Assembly: GCA_944332075.1 (NCBI GenBank)
Contig: CALVJL010000004.1
Coordinates: forward strand, 1 to 64,000
DNA: 64,000 bases
DNA from: an uncultured Bacilli bacterium
Lineage (GTDB): Bacteria > Bacillota_I > Bacilli_A > RFN20 > CAG-449
Reading direction: 5' to 3'
Both the position numbers and the translations under genes were made by a program. The notes beneath the pieces are model-generated. The model made no database searches. It worked only from the letters and a program-made list of their open reading frames with translations, and had not been told where the DNA came from. Positions 54,623-64,000 of the stretch are shown one piece after another (the stretch's first letter is position 1; each line of letters begins with the position of its first letter).

Positions 54623-55339
54623 ATGAAAAAACCTTATATTATCTGCCACATGATGATCTCAATTGATGGCAAAATAACCGGCGATTTCTTTTCTTACAAA
54701 GAAAGTCAACAAGCCGGAGAATATTATGATTCTAAAGCTATTATATACGGCAAAAAAGCCTGGCTATGCGGAAAAAATACTTTTATTGATAATTTCCCTC
54801 ATAAAGGCAAAATTGATTTATCTAAGTATAAAGATGTAGTTTCTAATTATGATAATTATTATCTGCCAAGCAAAGAAAACTATGCGATTTGCTTAGATAG
54901 AAGAGGAAGTGTTTTATGGACTAGCGATAAAATTGAATATCCTAATAATCATTTAAACAAAATTTTACAAGTCGTAACTAGACAAGCTTCACTTGAATAT
55001 TTAGGTTATTTGAAATCTTTAAACATTCCTTATATTGTCAATGGGGAAGACGATTTAGATCTAAATTCATTAATGGATACTTTATTTTCTCAATTCAACA
55101 TTGATTTATTGTCTGTTAACGGAGGAGGAATTATCAACGGATCTTTCTTTAATGAAGATTTAATCGACGAAATTTCCTTAATAGTTTCTCCGATGGTTGA
55201 AGGCAATCAAGGTGGATCAATAGCTGACTATAAGGGAACATCACCTAAATTTTCTAAATCTTTCCATCTCGAAAAAATCAATCGCTTTGGCGATAGTTTA
55301 GAAATCATTTATAAAAAAGAAGCTGCTACTAAACGGTAA
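54623..55339 (+). CDS. RibD C-terminal / dihydrofolate-reductase-like protein
   Basis: The 238-residue protein has the RibD_C start (PYIICHMMISIDGKITGDFF) and the C-terminal LLSVNGGGIINGSFFNEDLIDE, which holds the NADPH-binding Gly motif. It resembles the reductase half of RibD without the deaminase half. The substrate may be a pterin, a flavin precursor or another carbonyl. No riboflavin genes are nearby. An AGAGGAGA site precedes the ATG. Confidence 0.88.
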   Translation: MKKPYIICHMMISIDGKITGDFFSYKESQQAGEYYDSKAIIYGKKAWLCGKNTFIDNFPHKGKIDLSKYKDVVSNYDNYYLPSKENYAICLDRRGSVLWTSDKIEYPNNHLNKILQVVTRQASLEYLGYLKSLNIPYIVNGEDDLDLNSLMDTLFSQFNIDLLSVNGGGIINGSFFNEDLIDEISLIVSPMVEGNQGGSIADYKGTSPKFSKSFHLEKINRFGDSLEIIYKKEAATKR

Positions 55340-55352
55340 CAGCTTTTCCTTT
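55320..55352. terminator. Terminator between convergent genes
   Basis: AAGCTG/CAGCTT encloses further pairing and is followed by TTTCCTTTTT. It overlaps the end of the RibD-C gene. Confidence 0.55.
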
Positions 55353-55354
55353 TT

Positions 55355-56020
55355 CTAGAAGAATGTGCCTCTAGCGGCTTCTTTAATTTCTTTAGATGCT
55401 GTAAATGGAACTCTAGTTGTATAACCATTTTTAGCAGCAACAATCATCTTAGTTGGCCATTCTTGAATTGCAGCATTCCATTGGAAGACGCTATCGTTAT
55501 AAAGTTCTCTTGCAGCAGTAATCTCTTTTTGTAAAAGGGAGTTTTGTCTTAAGCATTCTTCAATCTCGTCATGAGCTTTTAAATTAGGATATTGCTCAAA
55601 TGCAACATTGATTTGTCCAAACAATCTATCAACTGCTTGACTTGTTTCATTTCTTGTCGCATCACTAGATGTATTTCCTCCGCGGTACATTGCAACCTTA
55701 GTCATAACGTCTTTATCGAGATCAATTGCCTTATCAAGTAATTTTGCAGCATTTTGCAAAATAACAACCCTTTGTTCAAGATAGTTATCGATCTGTGAAG
55801 CATTATGTTGGATTTTTTGTTGGAGTTGACGTAGATACACACCAGCTTTTATTTTCATAAATAAAAAGATAAGACCTGGAATGATACCTGCCACCCAAAG
55901 AATAATTTCGAAAATAGTACTTCCGAAACCAACTTTCACAGGGATTTGTTTTTCAATAACATTTACATCTCTTCCTTCAGGATTTACAACACCATTAAGT
56001 TCATCTAATTCGTTAGCCAT
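55355..56020 (-). CDS. lemA: LemA-family membrane protein
   Basis: The 221-residue protein has one membrane helix near residues 33-55, then a long helical domain with the LemA pattern (LQQKIQHNASQIDNYLEQRV; QNAAKLLDK; YNDSVFQWNAAIQEWP). The N-terminal 30 residues are soluble. LemA proteins occur with other membrane proteins in many bacteria; the function is unsettled. It begins 14 bases after the 613-residue gene and is probably in the same operon. Confidence 0.88.
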   Translation of the reverse strand: MANELDELNGVVNPEGRDVNVIEKQIPVKVGFGSTIFEIILWVAGIIPGLIFLFMKIKAGVYLRQLQQKIQHNASQIDNYLEQRVVILQNAAKLLDKAIDLDKDVMTKVAMYRGGNTSSDATRNETSQAVDRLFGQINVAFEQYPNLKAHDEIEECLRQNSLLQKEITAARELYNDSVFQWNAAIQEWPTKMIVAAKNGYTTRVPFTASKEIKEAARGTFF

Positions 56021-56034
56021 AAATTTTCTCCTTT

Positions 56035-57876
56035 CTATTTATTTTTGACGAATCTGTCTTTAATATATTTTACAAAATAATTATCGTCTTGTTGAGTATA
56101 TTCTTTACCTTCTTCAATATAGAAACCTACAAAATTCTTATTGCGAATTGAACTTTGCAATACTTCGTTTCCTTGAGAATCATCTCTTACTAATGTAGCA
56201 TCATCGCGAAGATCAAATTGTCTTATACCTACTCGAGACGTTTTATTAACCGGAATAAAGTCAAACCAATTAACTGCAACATCGTAGAGTCTGCCATTAT
56301 TCGCCATTACTGGTACTACAGTGACATTTGGAATTTTTTGATAAGAATAGGCAACTACGTCGAAGATATCAGTTTCGCCAACTGAATTTTGATAATTTAC
56401 TTTTAAAATTAACTTCTCAGCAGCCTCTTGAGGACGGAACACTAAATCGGCAACTTTAGCCATTTCGTTAACAAAACTTTCAGCTTCTAATGTTGAAACA
56501 TGATTAAGAATCTCACCAGGATTATATAATCCAGCATCAGTAGTTTGATAAAGCGGTATTGCTAAAATTGGAGCTAAATCAAAATAAAGTGATCCGAATA
56601 AATTTTTCAAATAAGCTAAGTAATCTTTTTTTAGAAGATCATAATCGTAATATAAATTAAATATAGTTGGATCATAATCAAACATATCTTTACCATGAAG
56701 AGTAGAAACTATATTCAATTTCTTATCTTTTCTGAAGTAAAAATCATCACCATAAGGTTCTTTAGCCGTGATAATTTCTACCATATTTTGTTGAGCTAAA
56801 GGTGTGAATAATAAGCGATACTGCACTTCATTATCACGATTGAATGCACCAAACAAAACATCAAATTCAGAATTAGTTAACGCCTGAAATCCTCTTCCTT
56901 GTTTAGTAGCCTTTTCGGTTAATTTTTCTAATTGCTTTTCACCTTTTTTTACTAGGTTATCAATTTGCTTTTCGGTGCTATCAGTCTCTACACCAGAAGG
57001 CCTACGGGTAAAGGATAAATCCGGCGCTGCTTCATTTCCGTAGATGACAGCAGAATCAAAATAATATTTAGGAACTGGTTTTACAACAGTTGCAGTTAGT
57101 GTTTGACTAACAGTTCTAGTATAAGTTCTACCATTGCTATGATATGTTTCTGCCCAAGACACTGTTCTGCTGCCGACATAAGTAAAATTCACCATTTCGG
57201 TAGCAAAAAGTTTAACTCTTATAAATGGATTACTTGAAATATCTCCGGATTGAACCGAACATACCGAGACATTTTGATTGTAACGATAATTATAATTATA
57301 AAGCGAATGTAGCATTAATAATTTTTGCGGTTTTAATTCCTCATCTAGTTTAATAACATCTGTTGTTCTATTTACTAAACGGATAAAGTCTTTATAAGTA
57401 AGTAATTGCCTAAAAGGATTAAGCATGGCAATACCTTGATTTAACGCTTGATAATATGCCGCTTGATGCTTTTCAAAAATACTATTTAGGTTTTTTATTT
57501 TTTTATTAATTACTAAGAAAATCAATAAAACCATTCCAATAGCCACTACTGCACCGATAGCTATAAGAAAGATTTTTGTCAATATTTCTAAATCTAAACA
57601 AATACCGACAATTGCCATAACAACTCCTGCGACAAGCAAGAAAATACATAAGGCTAACAAAAATTTAAAACCAACCAATGTCTTTTGAGTATCTTCAATT
57701 TTTTTCTTTAAGCGATTAATTTCAGCAACAATTTTTCTGTTTGCAGCTTCATCAATATTAGCAACGCGAACTAAAGCATTTAAAAACTCTGCGGCATTTT
57801 TGTCATATTCCGCTTTCAGCGGTCCCTTATAGAAATCTATCGGGTCAAAACTGAGAGGGTCTTTTCTACTAATCAT
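56035..57876 (-). CDS. Large membrane protein partner of LemA (DUF3137-like)
   Basis: This 613-residue protein has an N-terminal soluble segment, two membrane helices at about 68-92 and 100-124, and a large C-terminal cytosolic or surface domain of strand-rich character (FTYVGSRTVSWAETYHSNGR). The position next to lemA and the two-helix layout resemble DUF3137-type partners of LemA, but I do not see a strict match. A helical Lys/Glu stretch near 305-330 may be a coiled coil. The function is unknown. Confidence 0.7.
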   Translation of the reverse strand: MISRKDPLSFDPIDFYKGPLKAEYDKNAAEFLNALVRVANIDEAANRKIVAEINRLKKKIEDTQKTLVGFKFLLALCIFLLVAGVVMAIVGICLDLEILTKIFLIAIGAVVAIGMVLLIFLVINKKIKNLNSIFEKHQAAYYQALNQGIAMLNPFRQLLTYKDFIRLVNRTTDVIKLDEELKPQKLLMLHSLYNYNYRYNQNVSVCSVQSGDISSNPFIRVKLFATEMVNFTYVGSRTVSWAETYHSNGRTYTRTVSQTLTATVVKPVPKYYFDSAVIYGNEAAPDLSFTRRPSGVETDSTEKQIDNLVKKGEKQLEKLTEKATKQGRGFQALTNSEFDVLFGAFNRDNEVQYRLLFTPLAQQNMVEIITAKEPYGDDFYFRKDKKLNIVSTLHGKDMFDYDPTIFNLYYDYDLLKKDYLAYLKNLFGSLYFDLAPILAIPLYQTTDAGLYNPGEILNHVSTLEAESFVNEMAKVADLVFRPQEAAEKLILKVNYQNSVGETDIFDVVAYSYQKIPNVTVVPVMANNGRLYDVAVNWFDFIPVNKTSRVGIRQFDLRDDATLVRDDSQGNEVLQSSIRNKNFVGFYIEEGKEYTQQDDNYFVKYIKDRFVKNK

Positions 57877-57919
57877 ATTTTAATTTTACTTTATTTAACG
57901 TTTTTTGCAATATATCTTT

Positions 57920-60900
57920 CTATTTGCCCGATATGCAATCATCCATCATAAATGCTAATTTCCGTTTATTATAAGAATTATTGATTGTGATGACTTGATA
58001 AATAGCAATTAAAGCAATACCTGCAGCTGTTAAATATCCACCTTTCTTAAGTTCAGGAGTATAATATTTTAATTCGTAATGATAATTTCCTTCATCGCAG
58101 ATAAAACCAATAAATCCGCCCTGCATTTGATAAATATCTGGGGAGGATAATTTTTCACCATCTAATGAATATCTTTCAAGCGACCAGCCTTTATCATATG
58201 GAATTTGCAAAACTACAATCTTAGGTGATTCATAGTTAGTATCAAAAGCAAAATAGTTAATGTCGTGTTCAATATTAGTAAATTGATTTTCTTTTAGAGG
58301 CTGTAAATTTGCTAAATAAGCATCTTCATATTCATATGTGATATCCGGCCACATCAAATATTGGGTTTGATTCATCGTTTCATTAACTTGAATTTTGATT
58401 CTTGTAACTTGATCATCAACATAAAATCCACGTTCTTTTTTCCATTCTCCATTACTCCGAGCATACCATTGAACCATATGGGTATCATGGGTTATGACAT
58501 ACTCTTCGCCAGTAGGCTTCCGTCCATAGAGAGTAATATCTAAGTTTTCGCCCATTCTCGCTTGAACGGTTACGTAGCACTTGCCGCGAGTCGCGCAATC
58601 TGCACCGATTTTATAAGACGATGTATCAATATCAATATAGGAATTCCAAGTTAAAGAACGCGCCGCTGATGTTGAAAAAGGAATTGGTTCTTCATAACCA
58701 GTAAAGCTACCATTTTCCCAAACAGCTTTATAGATTTTAGTTTGTAAGCTGCTCGGATGAATAGAAGTATAATCGCTTGAGATATCTTCTACATTTAAAA
58801 CGTTGAAATCTGAATTATTTTGATAATCTTCACCAAATAATGCTTCAAGATCATCTTCATACATAACCGCGCCTTTAAGATAAGCATTTTCATTTCTAAC
58901 TGTATCATCAGTCATCAGCTTTGCCGGAACAATATTATCAAAAGCATATCCTAATTCAATATAATTTTCATTCCGGTAAACCGAGTGATCATCGGTTGAT
59001 AAATATTCATTGAATCCAAACGGAATATTATTGTCATCATCTTTCAAAATATAATATTTGATTCCGAGGAATTCATCAAGATTAATTCTCTTTTCATGAA
59101 TGCCCATCGACCAAGAGCCATTATATTTAACATCTGACCAACTTAAGAAATCATCAAGATTTGTATCATAAATTGAATGGAATGTTCCAACACCAGGTGT
59201 TCCCATCATCATCGCAAAGTTATTATTATCTCTATTCGCGGATGTTGAGAAGATTCGGAAATAAGTATCGTCTTCTTTTTTTATTGTATCTGCTAAAGCC
59301 ATTTCTTCACGGAAATTATTCGGTCCGCCATATAGAGATGAATATGAAACTGTCCCTTGTCCCATCAAGACGGTTATGTTGCACATCACAATCGCTTCTA
59401 AAGCGACAAAATACCGAAGGTTGCCAGTTAATGATACTTTTTGATAATTCTTTCTCAGATAAAGATACATCACGATAATATAGGCTAATTCAGCAAAGAC
59501 ATAAGCTCTTCTATCCGCTAAATCTTTTAAATTATTCGCGCCTTCCATATATAAAACGTCTGCTTTATATAGCATTAATCCAAACAAGAAGACAACTACT
59601 GCGACAGAAATATCTAAATAGTAAACTTTCATCTCCGCGCGATTATCGTATTCTTTCGCGATAAAGATAATCAAAAAGGCGATGATAAAGATATACCATC
59701 TCGCATAGGCAACTGAAGTAAATCCCGAAAAGCAATAATAGGCAAACGGAGTAAATAATCCAAGTAAGCAGAGGAATAAGCCTACTAATACCGAAAATTT
59801 TTTCTTTTTTAAAGATGAAATAATACTCGGAATAAAAAAGAGCATAATCGGTGTGAAAATGAAAAGTGATGCATAAGTATTGTCGTAACTATTAACCGCG
59901 ATAACCGCTGAATCAAAGCAAGAGAAATTCGGAGTTAAAAATCCGATTAACGGATAAAGAAGTCTCTTAGAACCTTCATCTTGCCAAACAAATAATACTG
60001 AGAAAAAGTTCTTTATAGCTTCTGAAAAAGATAAATCACCTTTACCAAACAAATTTTTGCAGGCATCTAATAAATCGGTTAAATACGTTTGACTTGTAAC
60101 TCGAGAATTGCCTAAAGCGACAGAAAAACATGGGAATAAAACAAAAGCTGAAAGCATCAATCCGCAGGCAAAAGCAAAAACACCTAGTAAAATAACTTCC
60201 GCGCGGACATCAATCATCCTAATTTTGACATTTGTTCTCTGATAACGTTTATCCGTAGCTTCTTCCATCAAAGTTTTATAATATTTTAAATTTTGGAAAT
60301 AACGGAATATCGCATAGAAAGCCCCGATAAAACAAAAAGCGATTAAGAAGAAATAATTAGTTAATCCAGTAATAAAAATTGTAATTATTAATAATAACGG
60401 TTTTTGATCTTTAATAATCTTTTCAATGCCAAGTAGCATCAACGGGACTAAAACGGCGATTTCTAAGAAGTGGTTAAACCATAAATAATATAAATTCCAG
60501 CCGCAGAAAGCATAAGCGATACCGAAAAGCCAAGTCGTCTCTTCTTTAACGCGGAACTTTTCCAATAATAACTTCATCGTGACACCGGCTAAAACCATTT
60601 TTGTCATCATCATGAAAGCTTGAGCCTGAATTAACCAGCCACGCGGCACTAAAAGCAAAACTAAAAAGAAAGGATTAAATAAATAATAAAAGGAATTCGC
60701 ACCGATGTTATTAACGCCTAGCATCGCCGAATCATCCCACATGACAAATTTTCCGCTGGTCAATGAGGCCCACCAATCATCGTATCCATTATAATAAAAA
60801 GGAATTTGTTGAAGAGTAAAATCGCCAGACATTGGAATCGTAAATGAGTTTCTAATTAACGTAACTAAAAACATTAAAAAGACAATTACGTATAGAAAGA

Positions 60901-61009
60901 TGACATAGCAAAAAAAGCGATTCTGAGTTAGCTTGCGAAAAAGAGTTTTCAATTTGCTGAAAAATGGTTGTTCATTAATTGATTTTACTGCTTCGAAAAC
61001 GTTTTTCAT
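57920..61009 (-). CDS. YfhO-family membrane protein
   Basis: The 1029-residue protein has about 13-14 membrane helices in the first 540 residues, a GT-C-like layout. The stretch SGDFTLQQIPFYYNGYDDWW lies in the first outer loop, and a large extracytoplasmic domain is inserted before one last helix. YfhO proteins take part in glycosylation of lipoteichoic acid in Bacilli. The length is slightly above usual. It begins seven bases after the rlmH stop. Confidence 0.9.
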   Translation of the reverse strand: MKNVFEAVKSINEQPFFSKLKTLFRKLTQNRFFCYVIFLYVIVFLMFLVTLIRNSFTIPMSGDFTLQQIPFYYNGYDDWWASLTSGKFVMWDDSAMLGVNNIGANSFYYLFNPFFLVLLLVPRGWLIQAQAFMMMTKMVLAGVTMKLLLEKFRVKEETTWLFGIAYAFCGWNLYYLWFNHFLEIAVLVPLMLLGIEKIIKDQKPLLLIITIFITGLTNYFFLIAFCFIGAFYAIFRYFQNLKYYKTLMEEATDKRYQRTNVKIRMIDVRAEVILLGVFAFACGLMLSAFVLFPCFSVALGNSRVTSQTYLTDLLDACKNLFGKGDLSFSEAIKNFFSVLFVWQDEGSKRLLYPLIGFLTPNFSCFDSAVIAVNSYDNTYASLFIFTPIMLFFIPSIISSLKKKKFSVLVGLFLCLLGLFTPFAYYCFSGFTSVAYARWYIFIIAFLIIFIAKEYDNRAEMKVYYLDISVAVVVFLFGLMLYKADVLYMEGANNLKDLADRRAYVFAELAYIIVMYLYLRKNYQKVSLTGNLRYFVALEAIVMCNITVLMGQGTVSYSSLYGGPNNFREEMALADTIKKEDDTYFRIFSTSANRDNNNFAMMMGTPGVGTFHSIYDTNLDDFLSWSDVKYNGSWSMGIHEKRINLDEFLGIKYYILKDDDNNIPFGFNEYLSTDDHSVYRNENYIELGYAFDNIVPAKLMTDDTVRNENAYLKGAVMYEDDLEALFGEDYQNNSDFNVLNVEDISSDYTSIHPSSLQTKIYKAVWENGSFTGYEEPIPFSTSAARSLTWNSYIDIDTSSYKIGADCATRGKCYVTVQARMGENLDITLYGRKPTGEEYVITHDTHMVQWYARSNGEWKKERGFYVDDQVTRIKIQVNETMNQTQYLMWPDITYEYEDAYLANLQPLKENQFTNIEHDINYFAFDTNYESPKIVVLQIPYDKGWSLERYSLDGEKLSSPDIYQMQGGFIGFICDEGNYHYELKYYTPELKKGGYLTAAGIALIAIYQVITINNSYNKRKLAFMMDDCISGK

Positions 61010-61015
61010 GTTGCC

Positions 61016-61495
61016 TCACTTATGATAAATCTCATTGTTATTAATCTTAAATACGCGATATAACTGTTCAAGAACAATCACTCTTGTTAACTGATGTGGG
61101 AAAGTTAATTTAGATAAGCACCATCTTTCTTTAGAAAGAGACCGTAATTCATCACTCAATCCGAGAGAACCCCCGATAACAAGAGCTATCGAAGAATGCT
61201 GACTAATTATTTTTTGAAAATTTCCAGCTAGCGATAAAGAATCATATTCTTTGCCATGTAAATCAATCAAAACTAAGTAATCTTGATCTTTTAACTGCTT
61301 TATTACCCTTTTCCCTTCGTTAACTAAAACCTGTTCTTCTTCTTTTTTTGAAGCCTTAGGAGAAGATGCTTCATCCTTAACTTCAATTACATTTATCTTA
61401 CAATATCTCGACAATCTTTTTAAATATTCTTTAATAGCATCGCTTAAAAAATTTTCTTTGATTTCACCGACACAAATTAATTTAATATTAACCAT
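61016..61495 (-). CDS. rlmH: 23S rRNA pseudouridine-1915 N3-methyltransferase
   Basis: The 159-residue SPOUT protein has the knot motif LVIGGSLGLSDELR and the conserved end KLTFPHQLTRVIVLEQLYRV ... EIYHK. It methylates pseudouridine 1915 in helix 69 of 23S rRNA after ribosome assembly. It overlaps yycJ by eight bases. Confidence 0.97.
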   Translation of the reverse strand: MVNIKLICVGEIKENFLSDAIKEYLKRLSRYCKINVIEVKDEASSPKASKKEEEQVLVNEGKRVIKQLKDQDYLVLIDLHGKEYDSLSLAGNFQKIISQHSSIALVIGGSLGLSDELRSLSKERWCLSKLTFPHQLTRVIVLEQLYRVFKINNNEIYHK

Positions 61496-62258
61496 TGATT
61501 ATTTCCTTTGCGATATTTCCGCCTTCTAACTTTTGATGTTGGCTCGCGCAACGGACATTAATATTGCTAATATCAACATTACGCTTATGCATGATTTTAT
61601 TAAATGCACTTAAAGCTAACTCTGGAGTATCCGCTTCTTCAGAAAGATGCGCTAAAGTTACTTCTTTAGTTTTTGAAGTAATGAGTTCAGAAAGATATAA
61701 CGCGCTATCTTCATTAGAAAGATGGCCTTTAGGCCCCATAATCCGATCAATCAAGCATTGAGGTCTTCCGGTATTTAACTGCATTCTAACATCGTGATTA
61801 GCTTCAAAGATATAATAATCCGCGCCTTTTAAAAACGGCAAAACGCGTTCATAAATATATCCAGTATCGGTAATATAAACCATTTTTTCATCATCATAAG
61901 TTATAACAAAACCAATTGATCCCTTCGCGTCATGGCTAGTTGGAACAACTAAAACATGAAAACCATCAAAATCATATTCATGATAAGGTATCAATTCATG
62001 TTGCTCATCGACATCTAAAGTAACATTAGAAGCATATATAACATCTTTAGGAAAGATTTTTAAAGAAGCAATATGATCTGTATGGGAATGCGTTACTAAA
62101 ACCGTTTTGATTTGATCTAGCATCACGCCGGTTTCATCAAAATATTGTTTAGCTTGTTTTAATGATTTTATTCCGCAATCGATAACCAAATAATGATGAT
62201 TAGCTTCTATTAATGTGCAATTTCCTTTACTTCCAGATTCAAAAACATAGTAACGCAT
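61488..62258 (-). CDS. yycJ: YycJ/WalJ-type metallo-beta-lactamase-fold nuclease
   Basis: This 256-residue protein has the metal motif THSHTDHIASL, then SHDAKGSIGF and ITDTGYI. YycJ is an exonuclease-like protein encoded near the origin in Firmicutes, in many together with walKR, which is absent here. An AAGGAGA site precedes the ATG. It lies two bases after the dnaB stop. Confidence 0.93.
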   Translation of the reverse strand: MRYYVFESGSKGNCTLIEANHHYLVIDCGIKSLKQAKQYFDETGVMLDQIKTVLVTHSHTDHIASLKIFPKDVIYASNVTLDVDEQHELIPYHEYDFDGFHVLVVPTSHDAKGSIGFVITYDDEKMVYITDTGYIYERVLPFLKGADYYIFEANHDVRMQLNTGRPQCLIDRIMGPKGHLSNEDSALYLSELITSKTKEVTLAHLSEEADTPELALSAFNKIMHKRNVDISNINVRCASQHQKLEGGNIAKEIING

Positions 62259-62260
62259 GT

Positions 62261-63655
62261 TTATTCTCCTTGTTTAAAAGAATTCGTAGTTAGTTCGACG
62301 AATTTAGAAATATTCATTAAGAATGATAATAAGAATTCACCTGTCGGACCTTGTCTATTTTTTGCGACATTAACGTGAATTGTATCATTATTGGAAAAAT
62401 CATTAGCGTCATTAGCTTCAATGGTATTTTGATCCACTTGATTGGTTTTTTGATAAGCGTCGCGGTGCAAGAGCATAACCACATCGGCATCTTGCTCAAT
62501 AGAACCAGAATCTCTTAAGTCGGAAAGCATAGGCTGTCTTTTACCTTTTTCGTTATCACGAGATAACTGCGAAAGTACGAGAATTGGTAAATCTAAATCT
62601 CTAGCAATCGACTTTAATGTTCTCATGATTTCATCGATATTATCTTTGTTGCTAGGTAAAGGATTATTTAATCTAACCAAACCTAAATAGTCGATAACAA
62701 CAAATCCGAGATTAGGGTCGCGAGATTTTAATTTACTTAATTTTGTTCTAATATCTCCAACTTTAATTCCAGATGTATCATCAATAAGAATTTTTGTTGT
62801 ATTAATCCGCGTTTCAGCCTCACTTAAAGCGATAAGATCGCTGTCGGTAACATTACCTTTGCGGAACTTTCTAGAAGATACAGAAGAAACCGAAGAAAGA
62901 ATTCTTTCAACGATTTGCTCAGCATTCATTTCAACCGAAAATAAGACTACCGTCTTTTTAGTCAAATAGGCAACCTGCCATAAAAAATTAAGAGCTAACG
63001 CGGTTTTACCTACGGAAGGACGCGCGGCTAAAATATAAATTGAACCATTTTGCCAACCATTAATAAGCGAGTTAAGAATCTTATATCCCGTATCTAAACC
63101 TGTGACATCGTTTTTATCTCTTTGACGATATTTAGCTTCAATCTTCCGGTTAAGGTTTGTGACAACATCAGACAAGTCCACAAAGTCGCCAGTCGCTCGA
63201 TTACGAGTTATTGAAACAACTTTATTCGTATACTCTTCCAAAAAATCACCGATATCGCTGGTAGTCGGCTTATTAAAATAAGCTTCTTTTAAATCATCGG
63301 TAGTTTTAAATAACGTCCGAATAATTGAATAATCTCTAACAATTTTAAGGTGATATGAGGCATCACTTGAGGATAAAGAGATATCCGAAATATTAAGAAG
63401 ATAATCAATTCCTCCAATCTTATCGAGAGCCTTCATCGCATTAAGTTCATTAACCAAAGCGACATTATCAACTTCAATATTTTTCTTATAAAGACTAATC
63501 AAAGCTTTAAAAATAACTGCATTTTGTTTTTGATCATAAAAATCAGTTGGAGATAACGTATCAATTGCTTCAATTAAAAAGTTTCGCGAAGCAATCATCG
63601 CTCCGAGAACAGCCTTTTCTGAATCAATTGACGCAGGAACAGGTAAAGTGGCCAT
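62261..63655 (-). CDS. dnaB: Replicative DNA helicase
   Basis: The 464-residue helicase has the DnaB N-terminal domain (PASIDSEKAVLGAMI), Walker A AARPSVGKTALALN, Walker B LGFVVIDYLGLV, and the late motifs LSQLSRDNEKGKRQPMLSDL and SIEQDADVVMLLHRD. It unwinds DNA at the replication fork. It begins two bases after the rplI stop, the common rplI-dnaB order. Confidence 0.97.
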   Translation of the reverse strand: MATLPVPASIDSEKAVLGAMIASRNFLIEAIDTLSPTDFYDQKQNAVIFKALISLYKKNIEVDNVALVNELNAMKALDKIGGIDYLLNISDISLSSSDASYHLKIVRDYSIIRTLFKTTDDLKEAYFNKPTTSDIGDFLEEYTNKVVSITRNRATGDFVDLSDVVTNLNRKIEAKYRQRDKNDVTGLDTGYKILNSLINGWQNGSIYILAARPSVGKTALALNFLWQVAYLTKKTVVLFSVEMNAEQIVERILSSVSSVSSRKFRKGNVTDSDLIALSEAETRINTTKILIDDTSGIKVGDIRTKLSKLKSRDPNLGFVVIDYLGLVRLNNPLPSNKDNIDEIMRTLKSIARDLDLPILVLSQLSRDNEKGKRQPMLSDLRDSGSIEQDADVVMLLHRDAYQKTNQVDQNTIEANDANDFSNNDTIHVNVAKNRQGPTGEFLLSFLMNISKFVELTTNSFKQGE

Positions 63656-63657
63656 AA

Positions 63658-64000
63658 TTATTTTTTCTCGGAAACATGGACATTAACCGTTCCGATAACT
63701 CCTTTATACAATTCAATTCTAAGACGAGTAAATCCAAAAGCATTAACTGGATATTTATCAACAAATTTTCTCTTATCAAGAACGATTGAATACTTTTTCT
63801 CCATTTCCTCACAGATTTGTTTAGGAGAAATATTACCAAACATTCTGCCATCTTTACTAGTTGAAGCGGTAAATTCCAAAGTAATAGTTTTTAATTTTTC
63901 AGCGATTTCTTGGGCTTCTTGTTTCTTTTGTTCGTTTTCTTCTTCGCGTTTAACGATTTCATTATGTAAGAAGGTTGCCGAACCTTGAGTATATTTAATA
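63658..64000 (-). CDS. rplI: Ribosomal protein bL9, C-terminal part (5' end beyond window)
   Basis: The visible 113 residues have the long central helix (HNEIVKREEENEQKKQEAQE) and the C-terminal domain (LEFTASTSKDGRMFGNISPK ... GFTRLRIELYKGVIG) of bL9. It binds 23S rRNA at the L1 stalk base. The start and the first third lie outside the window. Confidence 0.93.
   Translation of the reverse strand, partial: IKYTQGSATFLHNEIVKREEENEQKKQEAQEIAEKLKTITLEFTASTSKDGRMFGNISPKQICEEMEKKYSIVLDKRKFVDKYPVNAFGFTRLRIELYKGVIGTVNVHVSEKK

Noticed and set aside
1-64000. CRISPR array or prophage
   Set aside because: I saw no regularly spaced direct repeats and no phage structural genes on either strand. The only mobile traces are the two IS3 ends.

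Overview
The window is a low-GC chromosome segment from a Gram-positive-type bacterium of the Bacillota, probably a gut-dwelling relative of the Bacilli/Erysipelotrichia or Mollicutes-like lineages. The evidence is AT-rich codon use with UGA as a stop, Gly-Gly lipoprotein signals (SCGG/ACGG), an rplI-dnaB-yycJ-rlmH block as found near the origin in Firmicutes, comFA/comFC, a uvrX/yolD-type pair, and a bile-salt/penicillin amidase-type hydrolase. Species cannot be named from the sequence alone.

Left part (1-18310). A decayed IS3-family element ends at 324, and a 92-bp inverted copy of its terminal end lies at 18219-18310. Between them are two large lipoproteins, a SIMPL-domain protein, a MATE exporter, a gene of unknown function, a roughly 500-base gap with a probable structured RNA, and a galactose-type sugar system. 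The sugar system has two divergent arms. The mglBAC importer runs leftward, and its permease carries a long N-terminal coiled coil. A response regulator, a histidine kinase and a second galactose-binding lipoprotein run rightward. Two cre-like palindromes lie between the arms. The response regulator is interrupted by an in-frame stop. Next to the right IS end, a DUF1295 methyltransferase-like gene has lost its start codon and is also frameshifted.

Middle part (18311-45150). This holds mostly housekeeping and small accessory genes: an acyl-ACP thioesterase with a tRNA-Ala(CGC) abutting its stop codon, a Y-family polymerase plus YolD-like protein, a SpoU methyltransferase, a GntR/RCK_C regulator of BusR architecture, a UDP-sugar dehydrogenase homologue lacking the catalytic Cys, uppP, a Cof-type phosphatase, tldD/pmbA, uvrB, a YitT-type membrane protein, prfB with its programmed +1 frameshift, secA, a lipase-like hydrolase and a heterodimeric ABC exporter.

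Right part (45151-64000). Leftward gene strings include comFC-comFA, then rpiB, a threonylcarbamoyl-AMP synthase, prmC and prfA, overlapping and translationally coupled. rtcB is divergent from a gene with ribbon-helix-helix-like and WYL-like parts, and two identical direct repeats lie between them. Then come a TetR regulator, a choloylglycine hydrolase family enzyme, a RibD-C reductase, lemA with a large partner membrane protein, a YfhO-type protein, rlmH, yycJ, dnaB and the 3' end of rplI. Several rightward genes seem to be transcribed as leaderless mRNAs, with the -10 box only 6-8 bases before the ATG.
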